Assembly (NCBI GenBank): GCA_937974195.1
Contig: CALJIC010000057.1
Coordinates: forward strand, 1-64,000
Direction of reading: 5' to 3'
Origin: an uncultured Roseiflexaceae bacterium
GTDB taxonomy: Bacteria > Chloroflexota > Chloroflexia > Chloroflexales > Roseiflexaceae
DNA length: 64,000 nucleotides
Shown here: piece by piece, positions 51,301 to 61,566 of the stretch
How the letters are laid out: every line of letters starts with the position of its first letter
Position numbering within the stretch: the stretch's first letter is position 1
Program-made: the position numbers and the translations under genes
Notes under the pieces: model-generated
The model's input: only the letters and a program-made list of their open reading frames with translations
Databases searched by the model: none
Told to the model about the DNA's origin: nothing

Positions 51301-52162
51301 CGCCCTGCTCGAGCCGCGCCACGGCCGCCTGCCACTCCTCGAGCGCCTCGCGGCGCAGCCCGCTCACGTCTATCGCCTGGATGCGCGCCAGCGCCTCCGC
51401 GCGCCGCCAGAGCGGGAACTCGTGCGGCGGGCCGATCGTCGCGGCGCGCACCTGCGCCTCGCTGCGCTGCGTCACCGGGTCGAAGCGCCGCAGGCTGTCC
51501 ACCTCGTCGCCGAAGAACTCGATCCGCAGCGGCATATCGTCGCCGGGCGGGAAGATATCCAGGATGCCGCCGCGCCGGTTGATCTCGCCCGGCTCCTCGA
51601 CCGTCGGCGCCGTGCGGTAGCCGAGGTGGATCAGCCGCGTGACGAGCTCGTCCGGGCTGATCTCGTCGCCGCGCTGCAGCGTCACCGAGGCGTAGCGGTG
51701 CTCCTCGGGGGTGAGCGTCGGCTGAGTCAGGGCCTTCACCGGGGCGACGATGACGATCGACGGCGTCTGCGCCTCCTCGCTGGCCGCGCCGCCGGTCGCC
51801 GGCCGGCGGTCCGCAAGGGCGCGCAGCACGCGCAGCCTGGCCGCCAGCACGTCCGGGCCAGGCGACATATGCTCGTAGGGCAGCGCGTCCGCGGCGGGGA
51901 AGAGCAGCACGCGCTCCTCGCCGAGCCACTGCGCCATATCGTCGTGCGCGCGCAGCGCCGCGTCGCTGGTCTGGACGACGTACAGCAGCGGCCCGCTGTG
52001 GAGCGCCGCCAGGGCAGCGGTGATCGGGGCGCGCGCCGCGCCGATGGCCGGGGCGACATGCAGCCGCGCGCGCGGCTGGCTGCGCAGGGAGATCGCCAGC
52101 GCCTCGATCGCCTCGCGGCCGGCGATCTCCCTCAGGATGTCCGAAAGGTCGCGGATCGGCAT
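48314..52162 (-). CDS. mfd: Transcription-repair coupling factor
   Basis: A protein of 1,282 residues, slightly longer than E. coli Mfd (1,148). It removes stalled RNA polymerase and recruits UvrA. The UvrB-homology part covers about 1-440, the RNA-polymerase-interacting CarD-like domain about 540-610 (KPGDYVVHIEHGIAVYEGL), and the translocase includes Walker A GDVGFGKTEVA (about 705), DEEQ (about 803), and TATPIPRTLHM. The C-terminal TRCF domain follows. Two low-complexity linkers are inserted, at about 455-490 and 1071-1127 (with KDQEARAEDQEAG). ATG 52162 is the expected start. Confidence 0.95.
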   Translation of the reverse strand: MPIRDLSDILREIAGREAIEALAISLRSQPRARLHVAPAIGAARAPITAALAALHSGPLLYVVQTSDAALRAHDDMAQWLGEERVLLFPAADALPYEHMSPGPDVLAARLRVLRALADRRPATGGAASEEAQTPSIVIVAPVKALTQPTLTPEEHRYASVTLQRGDEISPDELVTRLIHLGYRTAPTVEEPGEINRRGGILDIFPPGDDMPLRIEFFGDEVDSLRRFDPVTQRSEAQVRAATIGPPHEFPLWRRAEALARIQAIDVSGLRREALEEWQAAVARLEQGERFEGRALFAPFFREPAPDSDGGAAHSSLLAHLPAGAVIVLNEATVLAQHAADLDQQAETRRAAQVESGELPRAFPRPYMRWDELVAQTGHLALVNLSNNEVVAGIHRTAGLAEPLVGHHLPPSLFQPAELFGGQLRRMVEDVVERLRAGERVAVVTAQAARIDELVREALAPEGERRPTADRRAPSTGGGAEANPAETPAADEADLAGGRWTAIHGFIDEGFRSPDLNLTVYTDTEIFGWRNRRLLRERRRKRDRSAEERAAFLRGLKPGDYVVHIEHGIAVYEGLVRRSVGGIERDYLNLRYAEGDRLYVPVDQIDRVSRYIGAGDAVPQLTRLGTQDWERAKRKARQAVQDLADELIRLYAQRQLSQGHAFSPDTEWQRELEAAFPYAETPDQLRAIADVKADMESPHPMDRLVCGDVGFGKTEVALRAAFKAVQDGKQVAVLVPTTVLAQQHYETFSRRMAPFPVKVEMISRFRSAKEQAEITRRLARGEIDIIIGTHRLLSKDVVFKDLGLLIVDEEQRFGVRHKERIKQMRANVDVLTLTATPIPRTLHMALAGIRDLSVIDTPPEDRVPIKTYVLPYDDHLVREAVLRELERDGQVYFVHNRVHSIYYVADKLRQLVPEAEIAVGHGQLEERQLERVMLDFFSGKDDVLVSTTIIESGLDVPNANTIIIDDATNYGLAQLYQLRGRVGRSAQRAYAYLFYKSDRPQTPEAQERLQAIQEATELGAGFRIAMRDLEIRGAGNLLGPEQSGHIAAVGFDLYSRLLEQAVRTLKQQLVAINFQEPSAKDQEARAEDQEAGVGADGVPQKSAEAASAPAADGSRPSAPAPRRKQPPVRVDEKVLISPLVTLDLPLDAYLPVDYIPDDQVRLAVYQRMAEAQTPRQVRELRQELRDRFGDPPEPAASLLTWLEIKALALAAGVTSVVTTDEEFIIRLPDGGAREREKLIRRYGRNPAIRIGPQFVRLDRRTYNANGDTKWIAAVTEVLETIAK

Positions 52163-52181
52163 CTCGTAGACAGGCCGAAAG

Positions 52182-52206
52182 GGGGCTGATCGCGCTGATC
52201 AGCCCC
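52182..52206. terminator. Hairpin between mtnP and mfd
   Basis: GGGGCTGATC (52182-52191) pairs with 52197-52206 around GCGCT. On the minus strand the stem is followed by CCTTTC, a weak U tract. It lies downstream of mtnP and just upstream of mfd, so it may terminate the mtnP transcript; if the -10 at 52222-52227 is used, it instead sits in the mfd leader. Confidence 0.5.
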
Positions 52207-52221
52207 TTGTTACACGTAGGT

Positions 52222-52230
52222 ATTGTAGCA
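52222..52230 (-). promoter_or_regulatory. Putative extended -10 promoter of mfd
   Basis: Minus strand TGCTACAAT (52230-52222), the same TGN extension seen before fabF and the tRNA genes. No good -35 is visible, which fits an extended -10. The mfd start at 52162 is about 50 nt downstream. Confidence 0.4.
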
Positions 52231-52287
52231 CGACTCGGGCCGCGAAGGGGCCGCGGCGCGCGCCCTAAGCGGGCGAATGGCCTCTGG

Positions 52288-53154
52288 CTACTGGAAGTAC
52301 TTGCCGATCAGCAGCTTGAGCTGCTCGCGCCTCTCGGCCGGAATCACGGCCGGGTCGGTGACGATCGCGTTGGCGAGCGCGTGGTGGGCCGGGCTGTCGA
52401 AGCCCGCGCCGATCAGCGGCACGGCGCGCCGCACGACCTCCTGCGACAGCTTGGCGTTCGCGGCGAGCACCTGCACGACCATGTCCGCAGTGACCGCGTC
52501 GTGGCCGGCGCGCCAGGCGTCGTAGTCGGTGACCATCGCGAGCGTGGCGTAGGCGATCTCGGCCTCGCGCGCCAGCTTGGCCTCCGGCAGCGCGGTCATG
52601 CCGATCAGGGCGTGGCCGCGGCGCCGGTTCTCCTCGCTCTCGGCGCGCGTCGAGAACTGCGGCCCCTCCATCACCACCAGCGTCCCGCCGCGGTGCACCG
52701 TGGCCCCCGCCTCGCGCGCCGCCTGCTCCAGCCGGTCCGCGAGCTGGGCGTCGAACGGCTCGGCGAACGCCACGTGGGCGACGATCCCGTCGCCGAAGAA
52801 GGTGTCGGGCCGGTGCCCGCGCGTGCGGTCGAAGAGCTGGTCCGGGATGACGATGTGGCCGGGGGCGTACTCCTCGCGCAGGCTGCCGACGGCGCTGACC
52901 GAGATCAGGTAGCGCACGCCGAGCTGCTTGAAGCCGTAGATGTTGGCCCGGCTCGGCACCTCGCTCGGCGTCAGGCGGTGCCCGACGCCGTGGCGCGGCA
53001 GAAACGCCACGCGCCAGCCGGCGATGCGCCCGATCACGTAGGTGTCGCTCGGCCTTCCGAACGGGGTCTCGAGCTCGACGCGCTCGACGTCCTCGAGCCC
53101 TTCCATGGCGTACAGGCCGCTGCCGCCGATCACGCCGATCGTTACGTCTTCCAT
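52288..53154 (-). CDS. mtnP: S-methyl-5'-thioadenosine phosphorylase (MTAP/PNP family)
   Basis: A protein of 288 residues of the purine nucleoside phosphorylase fold (PNP/MTAP type). GVIGGSGLY at 7-15 binds phosphate, RHGVGHRLTPSEVPSRANIYG (about 54-74) is the MTAP-family signature, and VVMEGPQFSTRAESE and MTALPEAKLAREAEI follow. It cleaves methylthioadenosine from polyamine or SAM metabolism to adenine and methylthioribose-1-phosphate; activity on other nucleosides is possible. GGAGGG-type ribosome site lies just upstream on this strand. No other methionine salvage gene lies nearby. Confidence 0.92.
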   Translation of the reverse strand: MEDVTIGVIGGSGLYAMEGLEDVERVELETPFGRPSDTYVIGRIAGWRVAFLPRHGVGHRLTPSEVPSRANIYGFKQLGVRYLISVSAVGSLREEYAPGHIVIPDQLFDRTRGHRPDTFFGDGIVAHVAFAEPFDAQLADRLEQAAREAGATVHRGGTLVVMEGPQFSTRAESEENRRRGHALIGMTALPEAKLAREAEIAYATLAMVTDYDAWRAGHDAVTADMVVQVLAANAKLSQEVVRRAVPLIGAGFDSPAHHALANAIVTDPAVIPAERREQLKLLIGKYFQ

Positions 53155-53232
53155 GGTCTCCCTCCTCTCGACTGTCGGGGAGGCGTGCCTTCCCCGGAGT
53201 TCTCCTCTCCACCCTACCAGCGGGCGCAGGCG

Positions 53233-54219
53233 CTAGGGCTGCCCGCCGTGGATCAGGTCGATCAGCACCGGGTGCACCAGGTCCACCTGCGCGCCCGGCG
53301 TGCGCGGGTCGATCAGGTCGTGCGGCAGCCCGAGGCTGGCGCTGAACTCGTGGGTCCGCACCCGGCTCCCGGCGCGCGCCTGCCACGCCGCCACCAGCTG
53401 CGCGGTGTCCACGTTGCTGACGGACGCGTCGGCGCCGTTGGTGACGACGACGATCGACTGCGCCGCAGGGGGCCGGCGGCGAGCCTCGCCCAGCGTCCAG
53501 GTCGCGAGCAGGATGAAGGCCGCCAGCCCGCGGGTCGCAAAGCGCGGGTATCCGTAGGGCGCGCCGGGCGCCTGCTCGCGCAGCTGCGGGTCCCACCACA
53601 GGAAGCGGTTCGGCGCGCGGGCCAGCACGCGCGCCGCCGGCCGCGTGAACCACCCCGGGTACACGGCCACGCCGACCACCGGCGAGATCGACACGCAGCG
53701 CTCGACGTCGGCGCGCTCCTGCGCGACCCAGGCGGTGAGCACCCCGCCGCCGGAGAGGCCGGCGACGGTCACCCGCTCGCCCAGGCCGCGGGCGATGTCC
53801 ACCGCCTCGTCGGCGTAGCGCGCCAGCCCGGCGGCGGTCAGGTTGGCCGTCTGGGTGGTGAGCCTGTCCGACAGGCCGTGGCCGGGCATGCGCGGGATGA
53901 GCACGTTGTAGCCGCGCTCGAAGAGCGCCTGGCCGAGCTCGTGAAACTGGCGCGGGCAGCTGGTGTACCCGTGGAACAGCACCAGCGCGCGCTGGGCGCG
54001 GCCGCCGTGGGTCATCAGCGTGCTGCGGCACTCGTCCCGCACGTCCGGCCCCTCGCTCCCCCGCAGCGCGGCGAGGCGGGCCAGGGCCTCGTCGTAGCTC
54101 GTGGCCGGCTGCGGCTGCGCCGCCAGCCCGCCGTCCCGCCGGAGCAGCGCCGCCGCCGCGAGCCCCGCCGCGCCCGCCAGCGCGGCCAGCGCGGCGCGCG
54201 TCTTCTTGCTTGTGCGCAT
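53233..54219 (-). CDS. Alpha/beta hydrolase (serine hydrolase, esterase/lipase-like), membrane-anchored or exported
   Basis: A protein of about 328 residues. The N-terminal MRTSKKTRAALAALAGAAG plus the next Ala-rich residues form a signal anchor. The hydrolase fold follows: LFHGYTSCPRQFHELGQ (oxyanion side), RMPGHGLSD, the nucleophile GLSGGG, and a C-terminal HPVL stretch near residue 318 with the catalytic His. It is most like carboxylesterase/monoacylglycerol lipase-type proteins of the cell envelope. ATG 54219 is chosen because it starts the signal peptide; longer in-frame starts up to 54360 overlap the GC-rich leader. The substrate is unknown. Confidence 0.78.
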   Translation of the reverse strand: MRTSKKTRAALAALAGAAGLAAAALLRRDGGLAAQPQPATSYDEALARLAALRGSEGPDVRDECRSTLMTHGGRAQRALVLFHGYTSCPRQFHELGQALFERGYNVLIPRMPGHGLSDRLTTQTANLTAAGLARYADEAVDIARGLGERVTVAGLSGGGVLTAWVAQERADVERCVSISPVVGVAVYPGWFTRPAARVLARAPNRFLWWDPQLREQAPGAPYGYPRFATRGLAAFILLATWTLGEARRRPPAAQSIVVVTNGADASVSNVDTAQLVAAWQARAGSRVRTHEFSASLGLPHDLIDPRTPGAQVDLVHPVLIDLIHGGQP

Positions 54220-54383
54220 GGCTTCTCGTCCGTGGACGCCACACCGGCGCGCTCGCGCCATGTGCCGCCCGCTCAGCGCTGAAGGCCGCGGCCCGATCTC
54301 CCGCGGGGCTGCCGCAGCGCCTGACCGGGCCCACCTGTATTGTACGCCCTCGCGTCCCAATGCCGCGCAGTGGTGCGGCTACG

Positions 54384-54412
54384 TTGACAGAATCTCAATC
54401 TCTGGTTACAAT
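54384..54412 (+). promoter_or_regulatory. Strong promoter of the aapJQMP operon
   Basis: A perfect TTGACA (54384-54389), a 17-bp spacer and TACAAT (54407-54412). The start near 54419 leaves a leader of about 140 nt with a small hairpin ACCGTT/AACGGT (54523-54538) just before the ribosome site AGGGAGG (54547-54553). Confidence 0.8.
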
Positions 54413-54558
54413 CCGGTAACCCCATCCACTACCTGTCGCTCCACAATCTACCAATGTTGTTAAGCATATTGAGCGACCGTCGTCGCTGACGCTGCGCAGA
54501 ATGGAGCGGCTGCGTAGGTAGTACCGTTGGAGAACGGTTCAAGTCTAGGGAGGTGTCC

Positions 54559-55761
54559 ATGTCACGACAGATGCTTGCGCTGTGGCTCGGCGCCCTGGCG
54601 CTCGTCCTCGCTGCGTGCAGCTCGGGGCAGCCGGCGGCCGAACCGACTGCCGCCCCGGCTGAGCCGACTGCTGCTGCGGCTGAGCCGACCGCTGCTCCTG
54701 CCGAGCCGACCCAGGCGCCAGCCGAAGCGGCCGAGCCGACCCAGGCGGCTGAGGCGCCGACCTCTGCTCCGGCGGGCCAGGCGCCGACACCAGCTCCGGC
54801 GCCGGCGGCCGGCGGCCGGCTGCAAGCGGTGAAGGACCGCGGCACCCTGATCTGCGGCGTCAACGGCGGGCTGCCGGGCTTCAGCAACCTTGAGGCGAAC
54901 GGCGAGTACACCGGCTTCGACGCCGACTTCTGCCGGGTAGTGGCCGCGGCCGTCCTCGGCGATGCCCAGGCGGTCGAGTTCCGGCCGCTGTCCACGCAGG
55001 AGCGCTTCACCGCCGTCCAGTCCGGCGAGGTGGACGTGCTGTTCCGCAACACGACGTGGACCATCAGCCGGGACAGCTCGGTGGGCATGGATTTCGGGCC
55101 GACGACCTTCTACGACGGCCAGGGCATTATGGTCCGCCGGGACCTGAACGCCACCACGCTCGAGGATCTCGACGGCGGCACGATCTGCGTGCAGAGCGGC
55201 ACCACCACCGAGCTCAACCTGACCGACCAGTTCCGGGCGCGCGGGATCAGCTTCACCCCGGTGGTGTTCGAGGAGATCGACCCGACCTACCAGGCGTATG
55301 ACGAGGGGCGCTGCGACGCGGTGACCAGCGACCGCTCGCAGCTGATCGCCCGCCGCACGACGATGCAGAACCCCGACGAGCACGTGATCCTGGACGTGGT
55401 GATCTCCAAGGAGCCGCTCGGCCCGGCGGTGGCGCAGGGCGACAGCCAGTGGCGCGACGTCGTCACCTGGGCGGTCTACGCGACGATCGCGGCCGAGGAG
55501 TTCGGCATCAACTCCGGCAACGTGCAGGAGTTCCTCTCGTCGGAGAACCCCGACATCCGGCGCTTCCTGGGCGTCGAGGGCGACCTTGGCCCGGGCATCG
55601 GGCTCGACCCGGACTTCACCGTGAACATCATCGAGGGGGTCGGCAACTACGGCGAGATCTACGACCGCAACCTCGGGCCGAACACGCCCTTCAACCTCGA
55701 GCGCGGGCCGAACGCGCTGTGGACCGAGGGCGGCCTGATGTACGCGCCGCCGTTCCGCTAG
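54559..55761 (+). CDS. aapJ: General L-amino acid ABC transporter lipoprotein (AapJ-like)
   Basis: A protein of 400 residues, family 3 solute-binding protein. The signal peptide MSRQMLALWLGALALVLAAC ends in LAAC with Cys20 as the lipidation site, followed by a Pro/Ala/Thr/Glu tether to about residue 92. The domain then shows DRGTLICGVNGGLPGFSN, GFDADFCRVVAAAVLGD and FRNTTWTISRD, all AapJ hallmarks, so the ligands are probably polar L-amino acids. ATG 54559 has AGGGAGG 5 nt upstream. Lipidation fits a Gram-positive-like or monoderm-type Chloroflexota envelope, as AapJ is normally periplasmic. Confidence 0.92.
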   Translation: MSRQMLALWLGALALVLAACSSGQPAAEPTAAPAEPTAAAAEPTAAPAEPTQAPAEAAEPTQAAEAPTSAPAGQAPTPAPAPAAGGRLQAVKDRGTLICGVNGGLPGFSNLEANGEYTGFDADFCRVVAAAVLGDAQAVEFRPLSTQERFTAVQSGEVDVLFRNTTWTISRDSSVGMDFGPTTFYDGQGIMVRRDLNATTLEDLDGGTICVQSGTTTELNLTDQFRARGISFTPVVFEEIDPTYQAYDEGRCDAVTSDRSQLIARRTTMQNPDEHVILDVVISKEPLGPAVAQGDSQWRDVVTWAVYATIAAEEFGINSGNVQEFLSSENPDIRRFLGVEGDLGPGIGLDPDFTVNIIEGVGNYGEIYDRNLGPNTPFNLERGPNALWTEGGLMYAPPFR

Positions 55762-55971
55762 TTCCTGGCGGGAGGGCTGTGCCCCTCCATGGACGTTCGC
55801 CTCCGCCGCTCTGCTGCGACACGTCGCCGCGGAGCGGCGGAGCAGCGGCTTCGGGGGCGGCGAATGCTCCCCCGAGGCCCACTACTGCGCAACACCTGAC
55901 TGTGAGCTGTGTCTGCGGCGAACCGTGACACGCAGGCACGCTCGTGCTGCACCACCTGTTGAGGGGAGCGG
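55762..55971. repeat. Intergenic dyad repeat copy within the aap operon
   Basis: CCGCCGCTC (55803-55811) pairs with 55832-55840 and, after a wobble and one mismatch, the stem continues inward to a small loop near 55821, giving about 18 pairs. Its left arm matches 3632-3654. Lying between aapJ and aapQ, it may also reduce read-through so that AapJ exceeds the permeases. No gene is seen in this gap. Confidence 0.5.
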
Positions 55972-57159
55972 ATGAGCGTCCGGGGAACGACAGCGGGGGC
56001 GACGAGCATCCCATTCTGGCGCAACGTGCGCGTGCTGTCCTGGATCGGCCAGGCGGCCTTCCTGTTGCTCGTGGCGCTGGTCGCGGCGTGGCTCTACGGG
56101 AACGTCACCGCCGGGATGCAGCGGATCGGGATCGGGGGCGGCTACGGCTTCCTGAACCAGAGCGCCGGCTTCGAGATCGGCGTCAAGCCGGTCCCGTACA
56201 CGCCGCAGGACAGCTACTGGCGCGCGTTTCTGGTGGGCGTGCTGAACACGCTCTCGGTGACGGTGCTCGGCATCGTGCTCGCGACGATCCTCGGGCTGCT
56301 CATGGGCATCGCCCAGCTGTCCAGCAACTGGCTGATCGCCAGGCTGGCGCAGGCGTACGTGGCGATCTTCCGCAACACGCCGCTGCTGGTGCAGCTGCTG
56401 TTCTGGTACCTGGCGGTGTTCCTGCGCCTGCCGCGCGTGCAGGAGGCGATCGCTCTGCCGGGGCCGATCTACCTGAGCAACCGCGGCGTCACGATGGTCG
56501 GCCTGGTGCCGACGGAGAGCTTCGGCGTCTGGCTGCTGCTGGTGCTGGTTGGGGTGGCGGCCAGCGCGGCGCTGTGGTACTTCCTGCGGCGCGCGCAGGA
56601 GCGCACCGGCCTCCAGAGCCCGCGCTTCCTGCTGGCCCTGCTCGTCGTGGCGCTCGTCGCTGTGGCCGGCTGGCTGGTGCTGGCGCCCTCCCCGCTCGCG
56701 GTGGAGGTGCCCGAGCGGCGCGGGCTGAACTTCCGCGGCGGGTGGCAGTTCGTGCCCGAGTACGCCGCCCTGCTGCTGGGCCTGGTGGTCTACACCGGCA
56801 CGTTCATCGCCGAGAACGTGCGCGCCGGCATCCAGGGCGTCGCCCGGGGGCAGACCGAGGCCGCGCAGGCGCTCGGCCTCAGCCGCGGGCAGGTCCTGCG
56901 CCTGGTGGTGCTGCCGCAGGCGCTGCGGATCATCATCCCGCCGACGACCAGCCAGTACCTCAACCTGGCGAAGAACTCCAGCCTGGCGATCGCGATCGGC
57001 TTCCCCGATCTGTTCAACGTCTCGCGGACGATCACCAACCAGACCGGGCAGGTGATCCAGATGATCGGGCTGATTATGGCCAGCTACCTGGCGATCAGCC
57101 TGACAACCTCGCTGCTCATGAACCTGTACAACCGGCGCGTGCGCCTGGTCGAGAGGTAG
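55972..57159 (+). CDS. aapQ: General L-amino acid ABC transporter permease (AapQ-like)
   Basis: A protein of 395 residues with about eight helices. SYWRAFLVGVLNTLSVTVLG begins the HisM-type core; the long internal loop between about 160 and 255 is typical of AapQ. The EAA loop is EAAQALGLSRGQVLRLVVLPQALR, the ATPase contact. It is followed 3 bp later by the aapM gene. Together with AapM it forms the membrane channel. Confidence 0.92.
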   Translation: MSVRGTTAGATSIPFWRNVRVLSWIGQAAFLLLVALVAAWLYGNVTAGMQRIGIGGGYGFLNQSAGFEIGVKPVPYTPQDSYWRAFLVGVLNTLSVTVLGIVLATILGLLMGIAQLSSNWLIARLAQAYVAIFRNTPLLVQLLFWYLAVFLRLPRVQEAIALPGPIYLSNRGVTMVGLVPTESFGVWLLLVLVGVAASAALWYFLRRAQERTGLQSPRFLLALLVVALVAVAGWLVLAPSPLAVEVPERRGLNFRGGWQFVPEYAALLLGLVVYTGTFIAENVRAGIQGVARGQTEAAQALGLSRGQVLRLVVLPQALRIIIPPTTSQYLNLAKNSSLAIAIGFPDLFNVSRTITNQTGQVIQMIGLIMASYLAISLTTSLLMNLYNRRVRLVER

Positions 57160-57162
57160 GCC

Positions 57163-58371
57163 GTGGCGACGATCGGCGAAACTCTGGGGCCGCCGCGCGA
57201 GCGCATTGACCCGCTGCGCTGGGTGCGGCAGAATCTCTTCAACAGCTGGTACAACGGGCTGCTCACGCTGCTGGCGCTGGCGCTGCTCGCAGCTTTGCTG
57301 CGCTCTGTGCTGACCTGGGCGCTGTCGCAGGCCGACTGGGCCGTGGTCGCGGTCAACCTGCGCCTGCTGATGGTCGGCACGTTCCCGTCCGAGCAGATCT
57401 GGCGGGTGTGGCTGTGCGTGCTGCTCGCCGCGACGCTGCTGGGGCTGAGCTGGGGCCTCTGGCCGAACGTGGCGCGCGCGGTGGGCGCGGCCGCCTGCGC
57501 CGCCAGCTTCCTGCTGGCGCTGCTGCCGTTCGCCCCCACGAGCCGCGGGCTCCTGGCGCTGTGCGGCGCCCTGATCCTCGGCGGGATGATCGCCGGCCGC
57601 CGCCTGTCCATCCCGCGTGCCGACGGGACCGGGCGGCGCGCGGGGGCCTGGGTGGCGGGCGCCTGGCTGCTGCTGCTGCCGCTGGTGATCTACCTGCTGC
57701 GCGGCGGCCTCGTGTTGCCGGCGATCCCCACCAGCCGCTGGGGCGGGCTGCTGCTGACGCTGCTGCTGGCGATCGTCGCGATCGTCTTCTCGTTCCCGCT
57801 CGGGGTGCTGCTGGCGATCGGGCGCCGCAGCAGCCTGCCGGTGATCCGGCTGTTCTGCACCCTGTACATCGAGCTGATCCGCGGCGTGCCGCTGATCACC
57901 GTGCTGTTCATGATGCAGATCATGCTGCCGCTGTTCGTCCCCGGCGGCGAGAGCATCGACAACGTCGCGCGGGCGATGGTCGGCTTCACGATCTTCACGG
58001 CGGCCTACATCGCCGAGAACGTGCGCGGCGGCCTGCAGGCGATCCCGCGCGGCCAGGAGGAGGCGGCGCGCGCGCTCGGCCTCAACCCGCTGCTCACGAT
58101 GGGGATGATCGTGCTGCCGCAGGCGCTGCGGATCGTGATCCCGGCCAACGTCGGCCAGTTCATCAGCCTGTTCAAGGACACGTCGCTGGTGGCGGTGGCC
58201 GGGCTGCTGGACCTGCTGGGCATCGCGCGCAGCGTCCTGGCGCAGTCGGAGTTCCTCGGGCGGCAGTCCGAGGTGCTGCTGTTCGTCGCGCTGGTCTACT
58301 GGGTCTTCGCCTACTCGCTCACCTACGTCAGCCGGCGGCTGGAAGAGGCGCTGGGGGTCGGGCAGCGCTAG
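57163..58371 (+). CDS. aapM: General L-amino acid ABC transporter permease (AapM-like)
   Basis: A protein of 402 residues with about eight helices, starting at GTG. IDPLRWVRQNLFNSWYNGLLT is the AapM N-terminus; the C-terminal core has LLLTLLLAIVAIVFSFPLG, YIELIRGVPLITVLF and the EAA loop EEAARALGLNPLLTMGMIVLPQ. It ends in ..RLEEALGVGQR, typical of HisQ/AapM proteins. The ATPase gene follows after 44 bp. Confidence 0.92.
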   Translation: MATIGETLGPPRERIDPLRWVRQNLFNSWYNGLLTLLALALLAALLRSVLTWALSQADWAVVAVNLRLLMVGTFPSEQIWRVWLCVLLAATLLGLSWGLWPNVARAVGAAACAASFLLALLPFAPTSRGLLALCGALILGGMIAGRRLSIPRADGTGRRAGAWVAGAWLLLLPLVIYLLRGGLVLPAIPTSRWGGLLLTLLLAIVAIVFSFPLGVLLAIGRRSSLPVIRLFCTLYIELIRGVPLITVLFMMQIMLPLFVPGGESIDNVARAMVGFTIFTAAYIAENVRGGLQAIPRGQEEAARALGLNPLLTMGMIVLPQALRIVIPANVGQFISLFKDTSLVAVAGLLDLLGIARSVLAQSEFLGRQSEVLLFVALVYWVFAYSLTYVSRRLEEALGVGQR

Positions 58372-58415
58372 GTGCGGCCCACGTTGTCTCGCGGTAACCA
58401 AATCTTAGGAGCACT

Positions 58416-59180
<765 letters not shown>

Positions 59181-59184
59181 CCGC

Positions 59185-59207
59185 CGCCCGGGCCTGCCGG
59201 GCGTTTT
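59185..59207 (+). terminator. Intrinsic terminator of the aap operon
   Basis: CGCCCGG (59185-59191) pairs with CCGGGCG (59197-59203) around a 5-nt loop, followed by TTTT. It lies 4 bp after the aapP stop codon. Confidence 0.75.
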
Positions 59208-59216
59208 CGCGGAAAG

Positions 59217-59248
59217 AGAAAAGACCCGCAACAATGCGGGTCTTTTCT
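59217..59248. terminator. Bidirectional intrinsic terminator (aap operon / tRNA unit)
   Basis: A 14-bp perfect stem (59217-59230 with 59235-59248) around ACAA. A T-rich arm follows the GC core in both directions, so it can end both the plus-strand aap transcript and the minus-strand tRNA transcript, which stops 10 bp away. Confidence 0.85.
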
Positions 59249-59257
59249 ACTCAGGTG

Positions 59258-59333
59258 TGGCGGAGCCGACGGGATTCGAACCCGCGATCCCAGCCTTGAC
59301 AGGGCTGTATGTTAACCACTACACCACGGCTCC
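59258..59333 (-). tRNA. tRNA-Asp (GTC)
   Basis: A 76-nt cloverleaf including an encoded CCA. The acceptor arm GGAGCCG pairs with CGGCTCC; the anticodon stem CAGCC/GGCTG encloses CTGTCAA, giving anticodon GTC; the T arm is GCGGGTTCGAATCCCGT. Discriminator base is G, as expected for tRNA-Asp. It is 2 bp downstream of tRNA-Glu on the same strand. Confidence 0.96.
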
Positions 59334-59335
59334 AG

Positions 59336-59412
59336 TGGTGACCCCAGCGGGATTCGAACCCGCGATCTCCACCTTGAGAGGGTGGCGTCCTAGGCCGCTA
59401 GACGATGGGGCC
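59336..59412 (-). tRNA. tRNA-Glu (CTC)
   Basis: A 77-nt cloverleaf including an encoded CCA. The acceptor GGCCCCA pairs with TGGGGTC with one G-T wobble; the anticodon stem CCACC/GGTGG encloses CTCTCAA, giving anticodon CTC; the T arm contains GGTTCGAATCC. The discriminator is A. It is first in the tRNA transcript, 2 bp from tRNA-Asp. Confidence 0.95.
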
Positions 59413-59423
59413 ATTCACTTTGA

Positions 59424-59450
59424 TTGCGGGCAGGTTTCCCTCGCCCGCAA
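59424..59450 (-). other. Leader hairpin of the tRNA transcript
   Basis: TTGCGGGC (59424-59431) pairs with GCCCGCAA (59443-59450), loop 11 nt. It sits right at the predicted 5' end of the tRNA precursor and may help processing or stability. Confidence 0.45.
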
Positions 59451-59458
59451 CGGACGTG

Positions 59459-59487
59459 AGTATAGCATACATTGGGGGAAAACGCAA
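59459..59487 (-). promoter_or_regulatory. Promoter of the tRNA-Glu/tRNA-Asp unit
   Basis: Minus strand TTGCGT (59487-59482), a 17-bp spacer and TATACT (59464-59459), extended by TG (TGCTATACT). The transcript starts near 59452, about 40 nt before tRNA-Glu. Confidence 0.75.
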
Positions 59488-59544
59488 ATCGCATACGCGC
59501 GCGCAGAATCGAGCAGAATCCCCCCGCCAGCCGGCAGCCCTCCC

Positions 59545-61566
<2,022 letters not shown>

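Noticed and set aside
55882..58401. 839-codon minus-strand frame opposite aapQ and aapM
   Set aside because: Composed of Gln/Arg/His-rich sequence; the plus strand has obvious permeases.
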